This document shows positions 23,983 through 36,059 of a stretch of DNA of 64,000 nucleotides, in pieces. Where the stretch lies: the NCBI RefSeq assembly GCF_010183535.1, contig NC_071328.1, positions 4,092,001-4,156,000 on the forward strand, in the 5' to 3' direction. How positions within the stretch are numbered: the stretch's first letter is position 1; the number at the start of each line of letters is the position of its first letter. The stretch comes from Caenorhabditis remanei (Eukaryota; Nematoda; Chromadorea; Rhabditida; Rhabditidae). Under the pieces are notes generated by a model. That model saw only the letters and a list, made by a program, of their open reading frames with translations. It searched no databases and had not been told where the DNA came from. Both the position numbers and the translations under genes were made by a program.

Positions 23983-26517
23983 TCAATAGAATCTCTTGAT
24001 GGGGAGTTTCTCCAAAAACTCCTTTTCAGTCATATTCCACGCGGCAAAGGTGATATTGCTCTCCGTAATCATTACGGATGCCACGTGTTGTTCACTCTCT
24101 CGAACAATATAATTTGGACTGCTGAACTTGTGAATTCCCCATGTACGCTTCATATAGTGATCTCTGAAAAATATTGAGGTTACATATGAGACATCAACTC
24201 AACTATGGACTTACCTTTTAGCAACTTGGTAAACCGGCAGTTTATCAGATGAGTCCAATCGATTGATTGGAATACTATTCATTATACGATTTGGGTTGAG
24301 AGGGTGTCTAAAAGGACAGACAGTAATACTGAAATACTCTAAATTCTGATATCCTTCATTCGATCTCCACTTGTTAAGAAATTGGATGATAGCTGCATCG
24401 CTTAAGATGCCATTATCAATAAACAACTGTCTACCTTCGAAATTGGATAAAATGTCATCTGCTGAGCAAGTCATTGTTCCAATATCTAACACTTTGGTCC
24501 TAGCAAATTCCAAATTTCTTCCAAGCAAAGGGCTTCCTAACTCAGAAAGTCTGATAAAATCCTGATTAGGAGAGATCATAAGGAACTCAGCTACTCCTAT
24601 GTCACTCGATAAATCTGTACTACTGATATTCTTCAGTTTTGAAAATGGTCGTATCAGGTTGTTAACATTTAACTGATATTTGATCGATGAACCAAAGAAG
24701 TCAAGGAAATAATTGTGGATAGATGTAAGCATTGTTCCTTGATGTTCCCAATCGGATAGTATCATAAGTGGGTGATTTCTGGTTGGCATACTGAAAGAAA
24801 TGAAATGAGCTCATTAGGGAAGTTGTATACTAGGAATGAACGTCGAACAGCTCACGGTAGAACATAAATAAGTCATAAATGAAAACAAATGGAAATGGGA
24901 TTCTTTGTCACCAAAATACCGGCTGTGATAATAGAAACGGGGTTACGTCGATTGATAACATTCCTTTCATTTCATATAAACTGATTTATTCTCTTTTATG
25001 CTCACCTTACTTGTAAATCCATCCTGACAAGATTCAATGGGATAAGGGGACGACCTTTGAAATCATTTCTCCCATTGATACTCATAAATGGTTCGTCTCC
25101 ACTACTAGATGATGAGATATTGATGCACGACGACAGTCTCTGCTCATAAGTGATTGTGAATATCTTGTCAAAACGACTTCTCATCAATGATTTCATATAT
25201 CGATGCAATTTCTGAGAACAAGAAGCCATCATCAACAGATCCACCAATTCCATACTCGACAAGATCTCTCTCTGAATCAGCCATGAAAATTGTGAAATTT
25301 TGATGAAATTCCCGATAGGCTTTGCCTTTTGGATTGGAGTTTTCTGGAAAGTCTTTTGAATTCTTTCTCTCATAACCTCTTCTTCTGTCATTTTCCATGA
25401 AGAAAATTGGACTCCTTGAGTTGTGATTTTCAGTGATGCCACGTGTTGATCAGCCTGTCGAACTATAAAATTTGGACTGCCGAACGTTTCGATTTTCCAG
25501 TTGCATTTATCCCATCCTCTTCTGAAAACAGGAGTAATTTTGTTTTCTATCTAGACTAACTATTCTCATTCTACCTTCTGTCATAGCTATAAACTGGCAT
25601 CTTCTTATTTGCATCAAACTGTTTGATGTCAATATGTCTCATTATGTTTTCTGGATTTAGATCAATATCACTCCCGACATCAATACTCAAGTACTCCAAA
25701 TTTTGATGTGTTAGACTTGATTTCCAACTGTTCAAAAACTGAATGACATCTTCATCTGTGATTATTGCACCATTTATGAACAGTTGCCTTCCCTTGAAAT
25801 GATTCAAAATCTCTCCAGCTCTACTGTCGGGGATCCATATATCAAGAACACTGGTCTGAGCCAATTTCAGATTCCTTTCATATTCAAAACCAACGATTGA
25901 AGAGACTCGGATATATTCCTGTGAGGGTGAGGCAGTTAAGTACCCATTCAATACTTGTGCAGCTGTTGCTTCATTCCAGAAATAAAGGTTACTATTCTTG
26001 ATGTTCTCTAGTCTTGGAATATAGTTCAAGGAACCATTTTCTAAATGATACTCAATAGAGCATCCGAAAAACCCTCTGAAGTAATTGTGGATGGTCTGTA
26101 ACATTTGCTCTCCCTCTTGCTGATTGCATAGTATGAAGAATGGGTGATTTCTAGTTGCCATGCTGGAAAATTTCTGGTTTATAAATGACTTGCTTAACTA
26201 AAAACTTACCAACAATCAACGTCGATTCCAAACACATTCATTCGAATGACAGGCCGGTTTCTACCTTCTCCTCTTGGCACTAACTTCATAAGCTTCTTGT
26301 TATTACTGTTAGAAGATGAAATACTAACATTATCTGGACACGAAGAGAAGTATGATATTGAAATGATCTTATCAAGTCTTGATTTCATAGATGAGTCTAT
26401 CATTTCTTTAATCTTTTTCGAGCAAAATGACAGAAAAAGAATATCGATTAGTTCCATACTTGATAATATTTCAGTTTGGACACGCAAGGGAAAACTAGAA
26501 AGTTTCATAGTTTTCAT
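23983..26517 (-). CDS. Double F-box/FBA fusion protein, copy 1
   Basis: Five exons with matching phases: 26517-26210, 26162-25575, 25521-25006, 24790-24215 and 24163-23983. They read as one frame of 722 aa with no stop. Unit 1 has an F-box (LSSFPLRVQTEILSSMELID) and an FBA-type domain (GRQLFINGAIITDEDVIQFL, then NLEYLSI). Exon 3 carries the end of unit 1 (FSSWKMTEEEV) and runs directly into a second F-box (ISQFSWLIQREILSSMELVD). Exons 4 and 5 hold a second FBA domain (GRQLFIDNGILSDAAIIQFL) and tail (FAAWNMTEKEFLEKL). F-box proteins are SCF ligase adaptors, and nematode FBA families expand fast. Usual members have one unit of about 300-350 aa. An internal promoter or splice could still separate the units. 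Confidence 0.8.
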
Positions 26518-26872
26518 TCTGAAATAATGAAGAATATAATAGAGAAAGAGAGGAAGAAAAAAGAGAGATTCAAAAAAATCAATGAGCTGAACGAGGAGGT
26601 GTAGTGAGTCTTGTGTTTGCTCATCTCTGTCTCGTCGTCACCTTTCCGTTCCCATGACTATCTATCCTGTCAATGCAGTAGACAGACGATGGACCATATT
26701 AAAAGACAAATTGGAAGCAGCGTGAATTGAGAGATTCTAGATAAGATTACGGTTCTTCGATATCTTACTGGTGTCTGAAAGATGTGATAGTCGAAAAAGT
26801 GTTCTAATTAGAAAATGGAAGATTCTACAGTTCAAAAGTTCGTTTTGATCATCTTCATCGTCGACATCCTCT

Positions 26873-27176
26873 ATTTGCACCTGCTCTTCCGATGGTTCAG
26901 CAGCTCTTCCCACAGGGGTGCAAAACGCAAGGTCGCTACTTCGCTCCGTCGCTCAGCGGTTGGCACGGTGCCAAAAAAGGACTTGGTTGAGTGCCAAGTT
27001 AAAGTTTAGCATGTGTTTGTTGTATATTTTGATGAAAAACGCGACGCACACGCATCGCGACTCGGCCGGTAATTTCAAAACTTTTCGTTGCGGACCTTAC
27101 GCCTCGCACCCCTGTGATCTTCCCAACAAACTGCTGAGGAACGGTCCAAGATCGAGATGAAACTGCGGAAAGTGTA
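26873..27176 (-). pseudogene. hrdl-1 exon-5 fragment interrupted by a hAT-like MITE
   Basis: 26873-26912 and 27118-27176 match the antisense of hrdl-1 exon 5 (the stretch encoding FHLDLGPFLSSLLGRAAEPSEEQL, here split). The left end abuts the F-box gene promoter at about 26870. The right end abuts the shared receptor/hrdl-1 3' flank. The 205-bp element at 26913-27117 lies inside it. The fragment has no expression signals and is a relic. Confidence 0.85.
26913..27117. mobile_element. hAT-like MITE with 8-bp target-site duplication
   Basis: The element starts caggggtgcaaaacgc and ends gcgaggcgtaa-type sequence inverted as gcctcgcacccctg, giving ends caggggtgc/gcacccctg. The host sequence tcttccca occurs just before it (26905-26912) and again after it (27118-27125). 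Three bases tga lie between the right terminus and the second copy. hAT elements typically have CAGGGG-type ends and 8-bp duplications. The uninterrupted host sequence is visible in the other hrdl-1 fragment near 49360. No coding capacity. Confidence 0.85.
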
Positions 27177-27590
27177 CCTCTGAAATCTCGTCATTTTTCT
27201 AATCCTTTTCCTTTCATGACCCTTTCTTCTCTGTTGTCACCTATGGGTATGCCCATCATCCAAATTATCAATTTCCTCTGTATCTTTTGAGATTCTGAAT
27301 CTCGCTTTGTTTCTTTTTTTCGTGTTTTCCTCTGAAATCTCGTCTTTTTCTAATCCTTTACCTGTTTCTTCCCGGTTCCCTTCTGTATATTTTCCCCGAT
27401 TTTTGACTGTCAAAAATAAACACTTTAGATGCCTTTTCAAATTGTCTTTGCTTTGTTTTGATTGCCTAAATTGTGCATCTGAAAATGAGAAGAGCAGAAC
27501 GAACAATAAGCATTACGTTCAACGTTCATGCAATAAATAAACGAAAATAAATATACTTTACAGACATTTGATTTAGTTTAGTTGTGGTAA

Positions 27591-29955
27591 TCACAACAAG
27601 CTGTTGTCATCCTCGAAGCGGATGATGCCAGCGAATGGTGCAGACGTGGATATTGTGAAGCCAGACGGCACATCCGGAATCTCGTCGTAGAGTGGATTGC
27701 CATAGGATGACTGAAATGAGAGAAATGTTAATATTTCGAAGAAGAGAGATAATCTTACCGGTGAAGTTTGCATTCGAACTCTCTTCTCGGCAGTTGTCTC
27801 ATCAGTGACGAAGTTGACGTTTGTTGCCGAATGACATCCTTCTCTTGGTGATGTACTTCTTTGCATATCGGTGACCTTTCTCAACTTGTCGACGAGTGGA
27901 GCTGCAGCGTCCTCAGCCTTCCGAGCCATGTTGTCAACATGAACACGAGCAGTGGAAATCACTTCGTTTGTCAATTCTCGTTGAGCGAACCAGAAGAAGG
28001 CGACACATCCAACAACGACGAGAATGAGGAGAGAGATGAGTAGAAGAGCAATGAGTCCGGCAAACGTGTCTTCTTCTTCCATTGCAGCTAGCATTTCCGG
28101 ATTGAGACGTTCACAGAATTGACCATCGTATGGTTGCTCACAGTCACAAACGATGCGATGAGTTCTTCCATGCTCATTCTGAAGTTCGCGACACGATCCT
28201 CCATTCAGACACGCCACGCCGGCTTCACAATACTCGGCCATCAACGCTGCTCCGACATGAGAAAGCTTTTCAAGCTTCTTCTCCTCATGAATAGTTGTTG
28301 GTGGGATGCATGTGTTATCGAAGATTGAATGAGTATAACCATCTGGACAGACGCATTTGGCAGCAGTGATTTGATTATTTTTTGGCACCAAAATGCACAA
28401 CCATGGACATTCGAGCTCTAGACATGGATTGGTTGATGGACCAGTCTGATAGAGAGAGTGATTGACAGCAAGACCATATGGGAAACGGTTGAATGTGTGG
28501 ATGATGTGAGGACTTCCCCTGAAAGAATCAAAATAAATTTATTGAATATTTGAATGATAAGCTTACCAATCAAACCAATAAAGGTATCCGTTGAAGTAAG
28601 ACATGTCGAATGGGTGATGGACACCGCTTGAGATCACCACTCGTCTGTCCTTTGTGTCGATGTTGACTCTTTCGATCAGACGGCGCTCAACGTCTCCATA
28701 GTAGATATCCTAACGAACGTAGTCGATAGCCAGAGCCGTTGGTCACTCCAATTTGTTGTCAAGAAGAATTCGAACCTGAAAACGATAGAATTTACTCAAA
28801 AATAAAAGAAAATGAGCTTACTTGAGAGCCATCCATGTTCGCCATCATGATACGATGAGACTTCTGGTAGGAATCAATCCAAATGATGAGACCGCGCATC
28901 GGATGAACGACGAGACCACGATAGGTTTGTCCGTGAACTTTCCCCTCAATGATTCGACGACAGAACAATCCATTCATGCTGCACACCGAGATTCCGACAC
29001 TTGGCGAGGGAGCTGAAATATTTTTTGAAATTAAAGGTTTGACATATAGAATTACTTACATTTCTGTGTGAAGAATAGATTGCCACCAATCCAGTCGACA
29101 GCAATATTTCCAACTCCGATGACGTTTTCACGGAGAACTCTCAACAAGCCGTTCTCTGACATTGCCAATTCTCCAGTGGGCTCGCCTTGTTCGTCAGAAA
29201 TTGCCATGAACAGTTTATTGTTGCGATGCATAAAGTCGACTGATTTTATGTTTCCGTGTCCGGCATACTTTTGAACAGGAGCATAGTTCGAACCGTCGCT
29301 GAAATCGGCCAATGGCATTTGACGTATCTCTCCTCCTAAACTGATGAAAAGATATCCTTCGGAAGTAGAAGTGGCTTCGTATTTGCATGAATGTCCATCC
29401 TCTTGTAATTGATATCCGTTGGCACATTTACAGATAAACGGTCCGAGACGATCTTCACAGAAATGTTGACAAATGTGTCCATGCGTGGCACATTCGTCTT
29501 CATCTTCACAACTAACACCGTCATAAGAGAGTTTGTATCCTTCTTGACAGATACATCTGGCGCCATGAGGTGTGTTCATGCAGGTGTGATCACATCGTTT
29601 TCTGGCACATTCCGAACATTGACGAGACTCGTCATCTCCCAATGGACACTCCTTGATACCGTTGCATGTCGCGTTCATTGGAATACAGACAGTTATTTCG
29701 GTTCCTTTTGTTTCACATGCAAACTTTCCAGCTGCAGAGCAGGCATGCATATGGTCAGCTTGTCCCGAAAGGAATTGCTCTTCGGTACGTTGATATCACA
29801 ATTGAGCTCATCAGAACCATCCTCACAGTCGATGTCTCCATCACAGAAGAAGTTGTTCGGGATGCAAACGTCGCCACTAAAGCAGAGAGCGTATCCGTGA
29901 CGGCATTCCTCTTTCTGAAAAACAAGAAAGTTTATATAACCATTTGAAATTAAGG
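27591..29955 (-). pseudogene. LDL-receptor-family gene copy 1, broken
   Basis: This copy retains the exons from the fourth LDLa repeat to the C-terminus, matching the intact gene at 49944-53172. Lesions are visible. A four-base deletion near 29785 (gtaccgaagag in place of gtaccaagcgaagag) shifts the frame after the fourth LDLa repeat. A TAG replaces a Gln codon at 28712-28710 within the beta-propeller. A 42-base in-frame deletion between direct repeats of agt removes the start of exon 6 near 28513. The 5' exons are absent, and the upstream side is fused inside an intronic palindrome to a fragment of the 121-aa gene. The transmembrane and tail exons themselves are open. Confidence 0.88.
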
Positions 29956-29956
29956 C

Positions 29957-30278
29957 TCCGGGATTATGAATACGGCCGATTCTCAGAATAGTCTCTTGAA
30001 GGTTGCCGTTTTCTTGCTCCAAGGTAGCCATGCGAATTGTGTTGACAAAGCCATTGACGAGATTCGCTGTGTTGACAACTCGGAAGTCCTCCGACTTCTC
30101 CAAGATTTCATCAATCAATGGGATTCGGTTGCTCATTCTTCCCAATAGACGTCTTGATTCTTCGGTGACGACTGCTGAATAATAAATATATTAAAAGCCA
30201 ATGTTTTTCAATTCTCACCCTGATCAGCCAATTCGTTTTCTCTGTGAAATTTGATGAGGTCATAGTGAGACGATAAGT
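29957..30278 (-). pseudogene. Fragment of the 121-aa helical gene fused to LDL-receptor sequence
   Basis: The minus strand encodes [17 protein letters not shown], an intron, then [20 protein letters not shown] and onward to [10 protein letters not shown]. This matches most of the gene at 44496-44905 with several substitutions (LGRM for LGRL, PLID for PLLD, EQEN for ELEN). The first ~20 codons and the last ~12 are missing. Both sides join LDL-receptor sequence, so this is a chimeric junction and not a working gene. Confidence 0.8.
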
Positions 30279-30279
30279 G

Positions 30280-31021
30280 CGATGAGTTCTTCCATGCTCA
30301 TTCTGAAGTTCGCGGCACGATCCTCCATTCAGACACGCCACGCCGGCTTCACAATACTCGGCCATCAACGCTGCTCCGACATGAGAAAGCTTTTCAAGCT
30401 TCTTCTCCTCATGAATAGTTGTTGGTGGGATGCATGTGTTATCAAAGATTGAATGAGTATAACCATCTGGACAGACGCATTTGGCAGCAGTGATTTGATT
30501 ATTTTTTGGCACCAAAATGCACAACCATGGACATTCGAGCTCTAGACATGGATTGGTTGATGGACCAGTCTGATAGAGAGAGTGATTGACAGCAAGACCA
30601 TATGGGAAACGGTTGAATGTGTGGATGATGTGAGGACTCGAGTGGTGATGAGTGATCTCTTGGACTTTCAATGTTTCACTTCCCTTGGAAGAATCACATT
30701 GAATTTGTTGAATATTAGAATGATAAGCTTACCAATCAAACCAATAAAGGTATTTTCTAAATGATACTCAATAGAGCATCCGAAAAACCCTCTGAAATAG
30801 TTGTGAATGGACTGTAACATTTGCTCTCCGCCTTGCTGATTGCATAGGATAAAGACAAATCGGCATGTCCATCACAAATGAGATCTGCCTGAAATATGAC
30901 CGACAAATGTGTTTGGCAGAGGAGGAGAAGCGGGACGACCTGATCGCGATCTTCGAGTATTGTATTCACAGTGTTGCTCATCACTGTCATCACCACAATC
31001 GTCCTCTCCGTCACACCTGGA
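30280..31021 (-). pseudogene. Patchwork of LDL-receptor and F-box fragments
   Basis: 30280-30740 repeats the receptor exon 6 start ([16 protein letters not shown] to NEHGRTHR) with part of the flanking intron. 30752-30848 matches the F-box gene second exon (antisense of YHLENG..., IHNYFRGFFGCSIEY). 30860-31021 matches the receptor exon with LDLa repeats 2 and 3 but with about 50 bases deleted between tgcctgaa and atgaccgacaa. Each junction is abrupt. No reading frame crosses the whole region. Confidence 0.8.
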
Positions 31022-32896
31022 ATATTGGGCGGTTTTGAAGAGTTTTTGCAGATAAATATTAAAATTAGGATAAAAATGAATACATGAAGGTTTTAGGTCA
31101 AAGAAAGTCAAAAATAGCGATTTTTCAAAGGCAAATTAGAGATTTTTGAGGAGTTTTTGACACATGAAAAATCGGCGCTAAGTTAGTTGGGGGGGGGGGG
31201 GCACTCAAAAAAAATTTTGAGGATTTTTTTTTCGAATCAGTGAGCTGTAAGAGGATGAAAGTTTACATAATTTGTGTGATTCTTGTGTGGGACCATTTTT
31301 CACCAATGGCTTAGGTTTCTTAAAAATTCGGAAAAAAGTTGACAAAAACGACAAAAATTGACAAATTAATCGTTTTTGTCAAATTTTTTCCCGAGTTTCT
31401 AAGAAACCTAAGCCTAAGAAAAAGGTTCGGTGACAAGAAGTTGCCTCTCCCACGCCTTCAGCCACACACCTTCAGCCAAAAAATTGCCCAAAATTTCGAA
31501 AATTTGAGTGCCCCCGGTCTTCTCATGCATAGAAAAAATTGAATTCATAATAACTTAGCGCCGAAAAATCGAGGTTGTTTCAAGAAAATTAAGTTTTGGG
31601 GACGATTTTGTAAAAAATTGCTGTAAAAATAAAAATTCTAGTATTTTTTTAAACAAATTTAGAAGCAAATTCAGAGAAATTCGATAAGAATTGAGTGGAA
31701 TTCGGTGTGTTTTAAAATAAATACATAAATAATTTATTTATCTCAGAGAGACGCAGTGTTGCGCCAATGGCGGTTTCGCGCTATGTTTAGCAGAAAGCGA
31801 AATTTCGGAGTGTTGTACTAATGGAAAATCGGGTTTACGGTTCGAGTGGCAATTTTCCTCCATAACATCCGTTTGAAGAATTTTGTGACGAAAAAATTTG
31901 AAAAATGATTGAAGGAAGATATTTTTAATAGTTTCTCACAGACATTTTTTCAAATTTTCAGACGGAAACACACAATTTTTACGTTGATTCATTGGAGATG
32001 ATTTTGGATCTATGATTTCACCAAAGTATAAATATTTTGTTCCAAACCACTGAGGAATATTAGAAAATAAGGTGGACTAGCCCCTTAAACATAAAAAATG
32101 TATTCTGTTAATCGTACAAGTGTCTGAGCGAGGAGAGACGTCAAGAGGAATACGAAGAACAAGTTTGAGTCGATGGTACAGGCTCAGAAATTGAGAAAAA
32201 GTTTTGAAGTTTTGTGTATGAACAGACCAATCCTTGTACTTTAATTTTGCGGTTGGTCGTTTTTTGATGCGGGTATTCCCTGGGCTGTTGTACTATACTG
32301 AACATGACTGAGTCTCTATGAGCTACAGTAAGACAGAGAGGGGTCCTAGAAAAAAGTGACCAACTAAGAAAATGATATGCTAGGTTTGAACATTTTACTT
32401 ACAAAATTTCATGTTTACCGGTTCATTTTTGAGCTCAGGCCAAGTTGTTGAAATGAGAAACGACTACTTCTCTATGCATTTTTGTTGATTTTGAAGTTAG
32501 AAAATTTTTGGGCGCTGTCAGTTTTGGTGCTGACAAAATATTTTTTTGGAAACCATAAATAGGGAAATAAAACTTAGAAAAAAACTGTAAAACAAATATT
32601 CGCAGAAATTTTTAGTGTTTTGTACTGACTTATTCTTGGATTTATGGCGCGAACGAAGTTCGTGCAAGCACAATCCGCTAATCTAATAAGATTGTAATTA
32701 GATTAGTGTGGCGTCTCATTAGATTAATATTGAGTTACCTGAGCAATGCAGCCGCGCTATATTGACAAAAAAGGTGTAGACCCTCGGAAAGGCGCAGTGG
32801 TGCGCCAGTGGCGTTTACGCGCGCTAAAAGCGGAATTCCGAAGCGTCATACACACGAACAAACGCCACTGGCGCGCCACTGCGCCTCTCTGAGCCG
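31022..32896. other. Gene-free repeat-rich interval
   Basis: No gene is supported in these 1.9 kb. It holds a 13-base G run at 31189-31201. A foldback at about 31308-31420 has aatggcttaggtttct paired with agaaacctaagcc. A stem at 32773-32893 has arms ggcgcagtggtgcgccagtgg and its complement. A related sequence at 31741-31780 (ctcagagagacgcagtgttgcgcc) is the inverse of the right side of that stem, so 31741-32893 may be one degenerate element with inverted termini. Confidence 0.55.
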
Positions 32897-33047
32897 AAGA
32901 ATAAATAAAGCTTGACAGAATAAGATTTATTGAACAGCAGTGTTTGAAACAGAGTTATTAAGGTGTTCATAACAATATAAATTTCAGAATGTTGTCATGC
33001 AATTAAACATGCAATTAAAGACAAAGAACAGGAATTGACAGATGTTT

Positions 33048-35601
33048 TCAATAGAATCTCTTGACGGGGTGTTTCTCCAAAAACTCATTTTCAGTCATAT
33101 TCCACGCGGCAAAGGTGATATTGCTCTCCGTAATCATTACGGATGCCACGTGTTGATCACTCTCTCGAACAATATAATTTGGACTGCTGAACTTGTGAAT
33201 TCCCCATGTACGCTTCATATAGTGATCTCTGAAAAATATTGAGGTTACATATGAGACATCAACTCAACTATGGACTTACCTTTTAGCAACTTGGCAAACT
33301 GGCAGTTTATCAGATGAGTCCAATCGATTGATTGGAATACTATTCATTATACGATTTGGGTTGAGAGGGTGTCTAAAAGGACAGACAGTAATACTGAAAT
33401 ACTCTAAATTCTGATATCCTTCATTCGATCTCCACTTGTTAAGAAATTGGATGATAGCTGCATCGCTTAAGATTCCATTATCAATAAACAACTGTCTACC
33501 TTCGAAATTGGATAAAATGTCATCTGCTGAGCAAGTCATTGTTCCAATATCTAACACTTTGGTCCTAGCAAATTCCAAATTTCTTCCAAGCAAAGGGCTT
33601 CCTAACTCAGTTAGTCCGATAAAATCCTGATTAGGAGAGATCATAAGGAACTCAGCTACTCCTATGTCACTCGATAAATCTGTACAAGCGATATTCTTCA
33701 GTTTTGAAAATGGTCGTATCAGGTTGTTAACATTTAACTGATATTTGATCGATGAACCAAAGAAGTCAAGGAAGTAATTGTGGATAGATGTAAGCAGTGT
33801 TCCTTGATGTTCCCAATCGGATAGTATCATAAGTGGGTGATTTCTGGTTGGCATACTGAAAGAAATGAAATGAGCTCATTAGGGAAGTTGTATACTAGGA
33901 ATGAACGTCGAACAGCTCACTGTAGAACATTTTTTCGTTAGGCATATCTGGTTCTCTTCTAAATGAAAACAAATGGAAATGGGATTCTTTGTCACCAAAA
34001 TACCGGCTGTGATAATAGAAACGGGGTTACGTCGATTGATAACATTCCTTTCATTTCATATAAACTGATTTATTCTCTTTTATGCTCACCTTACTTGTAA
34101 ATCCATCCTGACAAGATTCAATGGGATAAGGGGACGACCTTTGAAATCATTTCTCCCATTGATACTCATAAATGGTTCGTCTCCACTACTAGATGATGAG
34201 ATATTGATGCACGACGACAGTCTCTGCTCATAAGTGATTGTGAATATCTTGTCAAAACGACTTCTCATCAATGATTTCATATATCGATGCAATTTCTGAG
34301 AACAAGAAGCCATCATCAACAGATCCACCAATTCCATACTCGACAAGATCTCTCTCTGAATCAGCCATGAAAATTGTGAAATTTTGATGAAATTCCCGAT
34401 AGGCTTTGCCTTTTGGATTGGAGTTTTCTGGAAAGTCTTTTGAATTCTTTCTCTCATAACCTCTTCTTCTGTCATTTTCCATGAAGAAAATTGGATTCCT
34501 TGAGTTGTGATTTTCAGTGATGCCACGTGTTGATCAGCCTGTCGAACTATAAAATTTGGACTGCCGAACGTTTCGATTTTCCAGTTGCATTTATCCCATC
34601 CTCTTCTGAAAACAGGAGTAATTTTGTTTTCTATCTAGACTAACTATTCTCATTCTACCTTCTGTCATAGCTATAAACTGGCATCTTCTTATTTGCATCA
34701 AACTGTTTGATGTCAATATGTCTCATTATGTTTTCTGGATTTAGATCAATATCACTCCCGACATCAATACTCAAGTACTCCAAATTTTGATGTGTTAGAC
34801 TTGATTTCCAACTGTTCAAAAACTGAATGACATCTTCATCTGTGATTATTGCACCATTTATGAACAGTTGCCTTCCCTTGAAATGATTTAAAATCTCTCC
34901 AGCTCTACTGTCGGGGATCCATATATCAAGAACACTGGTCTGAGCCAATTTCAGATTCCTTTCATATTCAAAACCAACGATTGAAGAGACTCGGATATAT
35001 TCCTGTGAGGGTGAGGCAGTTAAGTACCCATTCAATACTTGTGCAGCTGTTGCTTCATTCCAGAAATAAAGGTTACTATTCTTGATGTTCTCTAGTCTTG
35101 GAATATAGTTCAAGGAACCATTTTCTAAATGATACTCAATAGAGCATCCGAAAAACCCTCTGAAGTAATTGTGGATGGTCTGTAACATTTGCTCTCCGTC
35201 CTGCTGATTGCATAGTATGAAGAATGGGTGATTTCTAGTTGCCATGCTGGAAAATTTCTGGTTTATAAATGACTTGCTTAACTAAAAACTTACCAACAAT
35301 CAACGTCGATTCCAAACACATTCATTCGAATGACAGGCCGGTTTCTACCTTCTCCTCTTGGCACTAACTTCATAAGCTTCTTGTTATTACTGTTAGAAGA
35401 TGAAATACTAACATTATCTGGACACGAAGAGAAGTATGATATTGAAATGATCTTATCAAGTCTTGATTTCATAGATGAGTCTATCATTTCTTTAATCTTT
35501 TTCGAGCAAAATGACAGAAAAAGAATATCGATTAGTTCCATACTTGATAATATTTCAGTTTGGACACGCAAGGGAAAACTAGAAAGTTTCATAGTTTTCA
35601 T
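33048..35601 (-). CDS. Double F-box/FBA fusion protein, copy 2
   Basis: Near-identical to the gene at 23983-26517, with exons 35601-35294, 35246-34659, 34605-34090, 33855-33280 and about 33228-33048. It also reads as 722 aa without a stop. Amino-acid differences are few (for example QQDG for QQEG, TLLT for TMLT, IACTDL for ISSTDL, CQVAKR for YQVAKR). The third intron carries 19 extra bases near 33930. The duplicated block runs about 32897-35953, matching 23850-26869. Preservation of the fused frame in both copies supports a real two-unit protein or very recent duplication. Role as for copy 1: presumed SCF ligase adaptor with unknown substrate. Confidence 0.8.
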
Positions 35602-36059
35602 TCTGAAATAATGAAGAATATAATAGAGAAAGAGAGGAAGAAAAAAGAGAGATTCAAAAAAATCAATGAGCTGAACGAGGAGGTGTAGTGAGTCTTGTGT
35701 TTGCTCATCTCTGTCTCGTCGTCACCTTTCCGTTCCCATGACTATCTATCCTGTCAATGCAGTAGACAGACGATGGACCATATTAAAAGACAAATTGGAA
35801 GCAGCGTGAATTGAGAGATTCTAGATAAGATTACGGTTCTTCGATATCTTACTGGTGTCTGAAAGATGTGATAGTCGAAAAAGTGTTCTAATTAGAAAAT
35901 GGAAGATTCTACAGTTCAAAAGTTCGTTTTGATCATCTTCATCGTCAACATCCACTTCATCAGAATCTCCACCTCTTCTCTCGTTTCTGAAGAATGTTGT
36001 CCGCTTGTCAAGAACTCCACCCGCTAGCGAGATGAAGTTATCTTCGAGTTCTCCACCGT

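Noticed and set aside
29409..29900. Plus-strand frame opposite LDL-receptor exon 3 (and equivalents at 45978-46520 and 51806-52348)
   Set aside because: Antisense of cysteine-rich receptor exons. It exists only because the receptor codons avoid certain bases.
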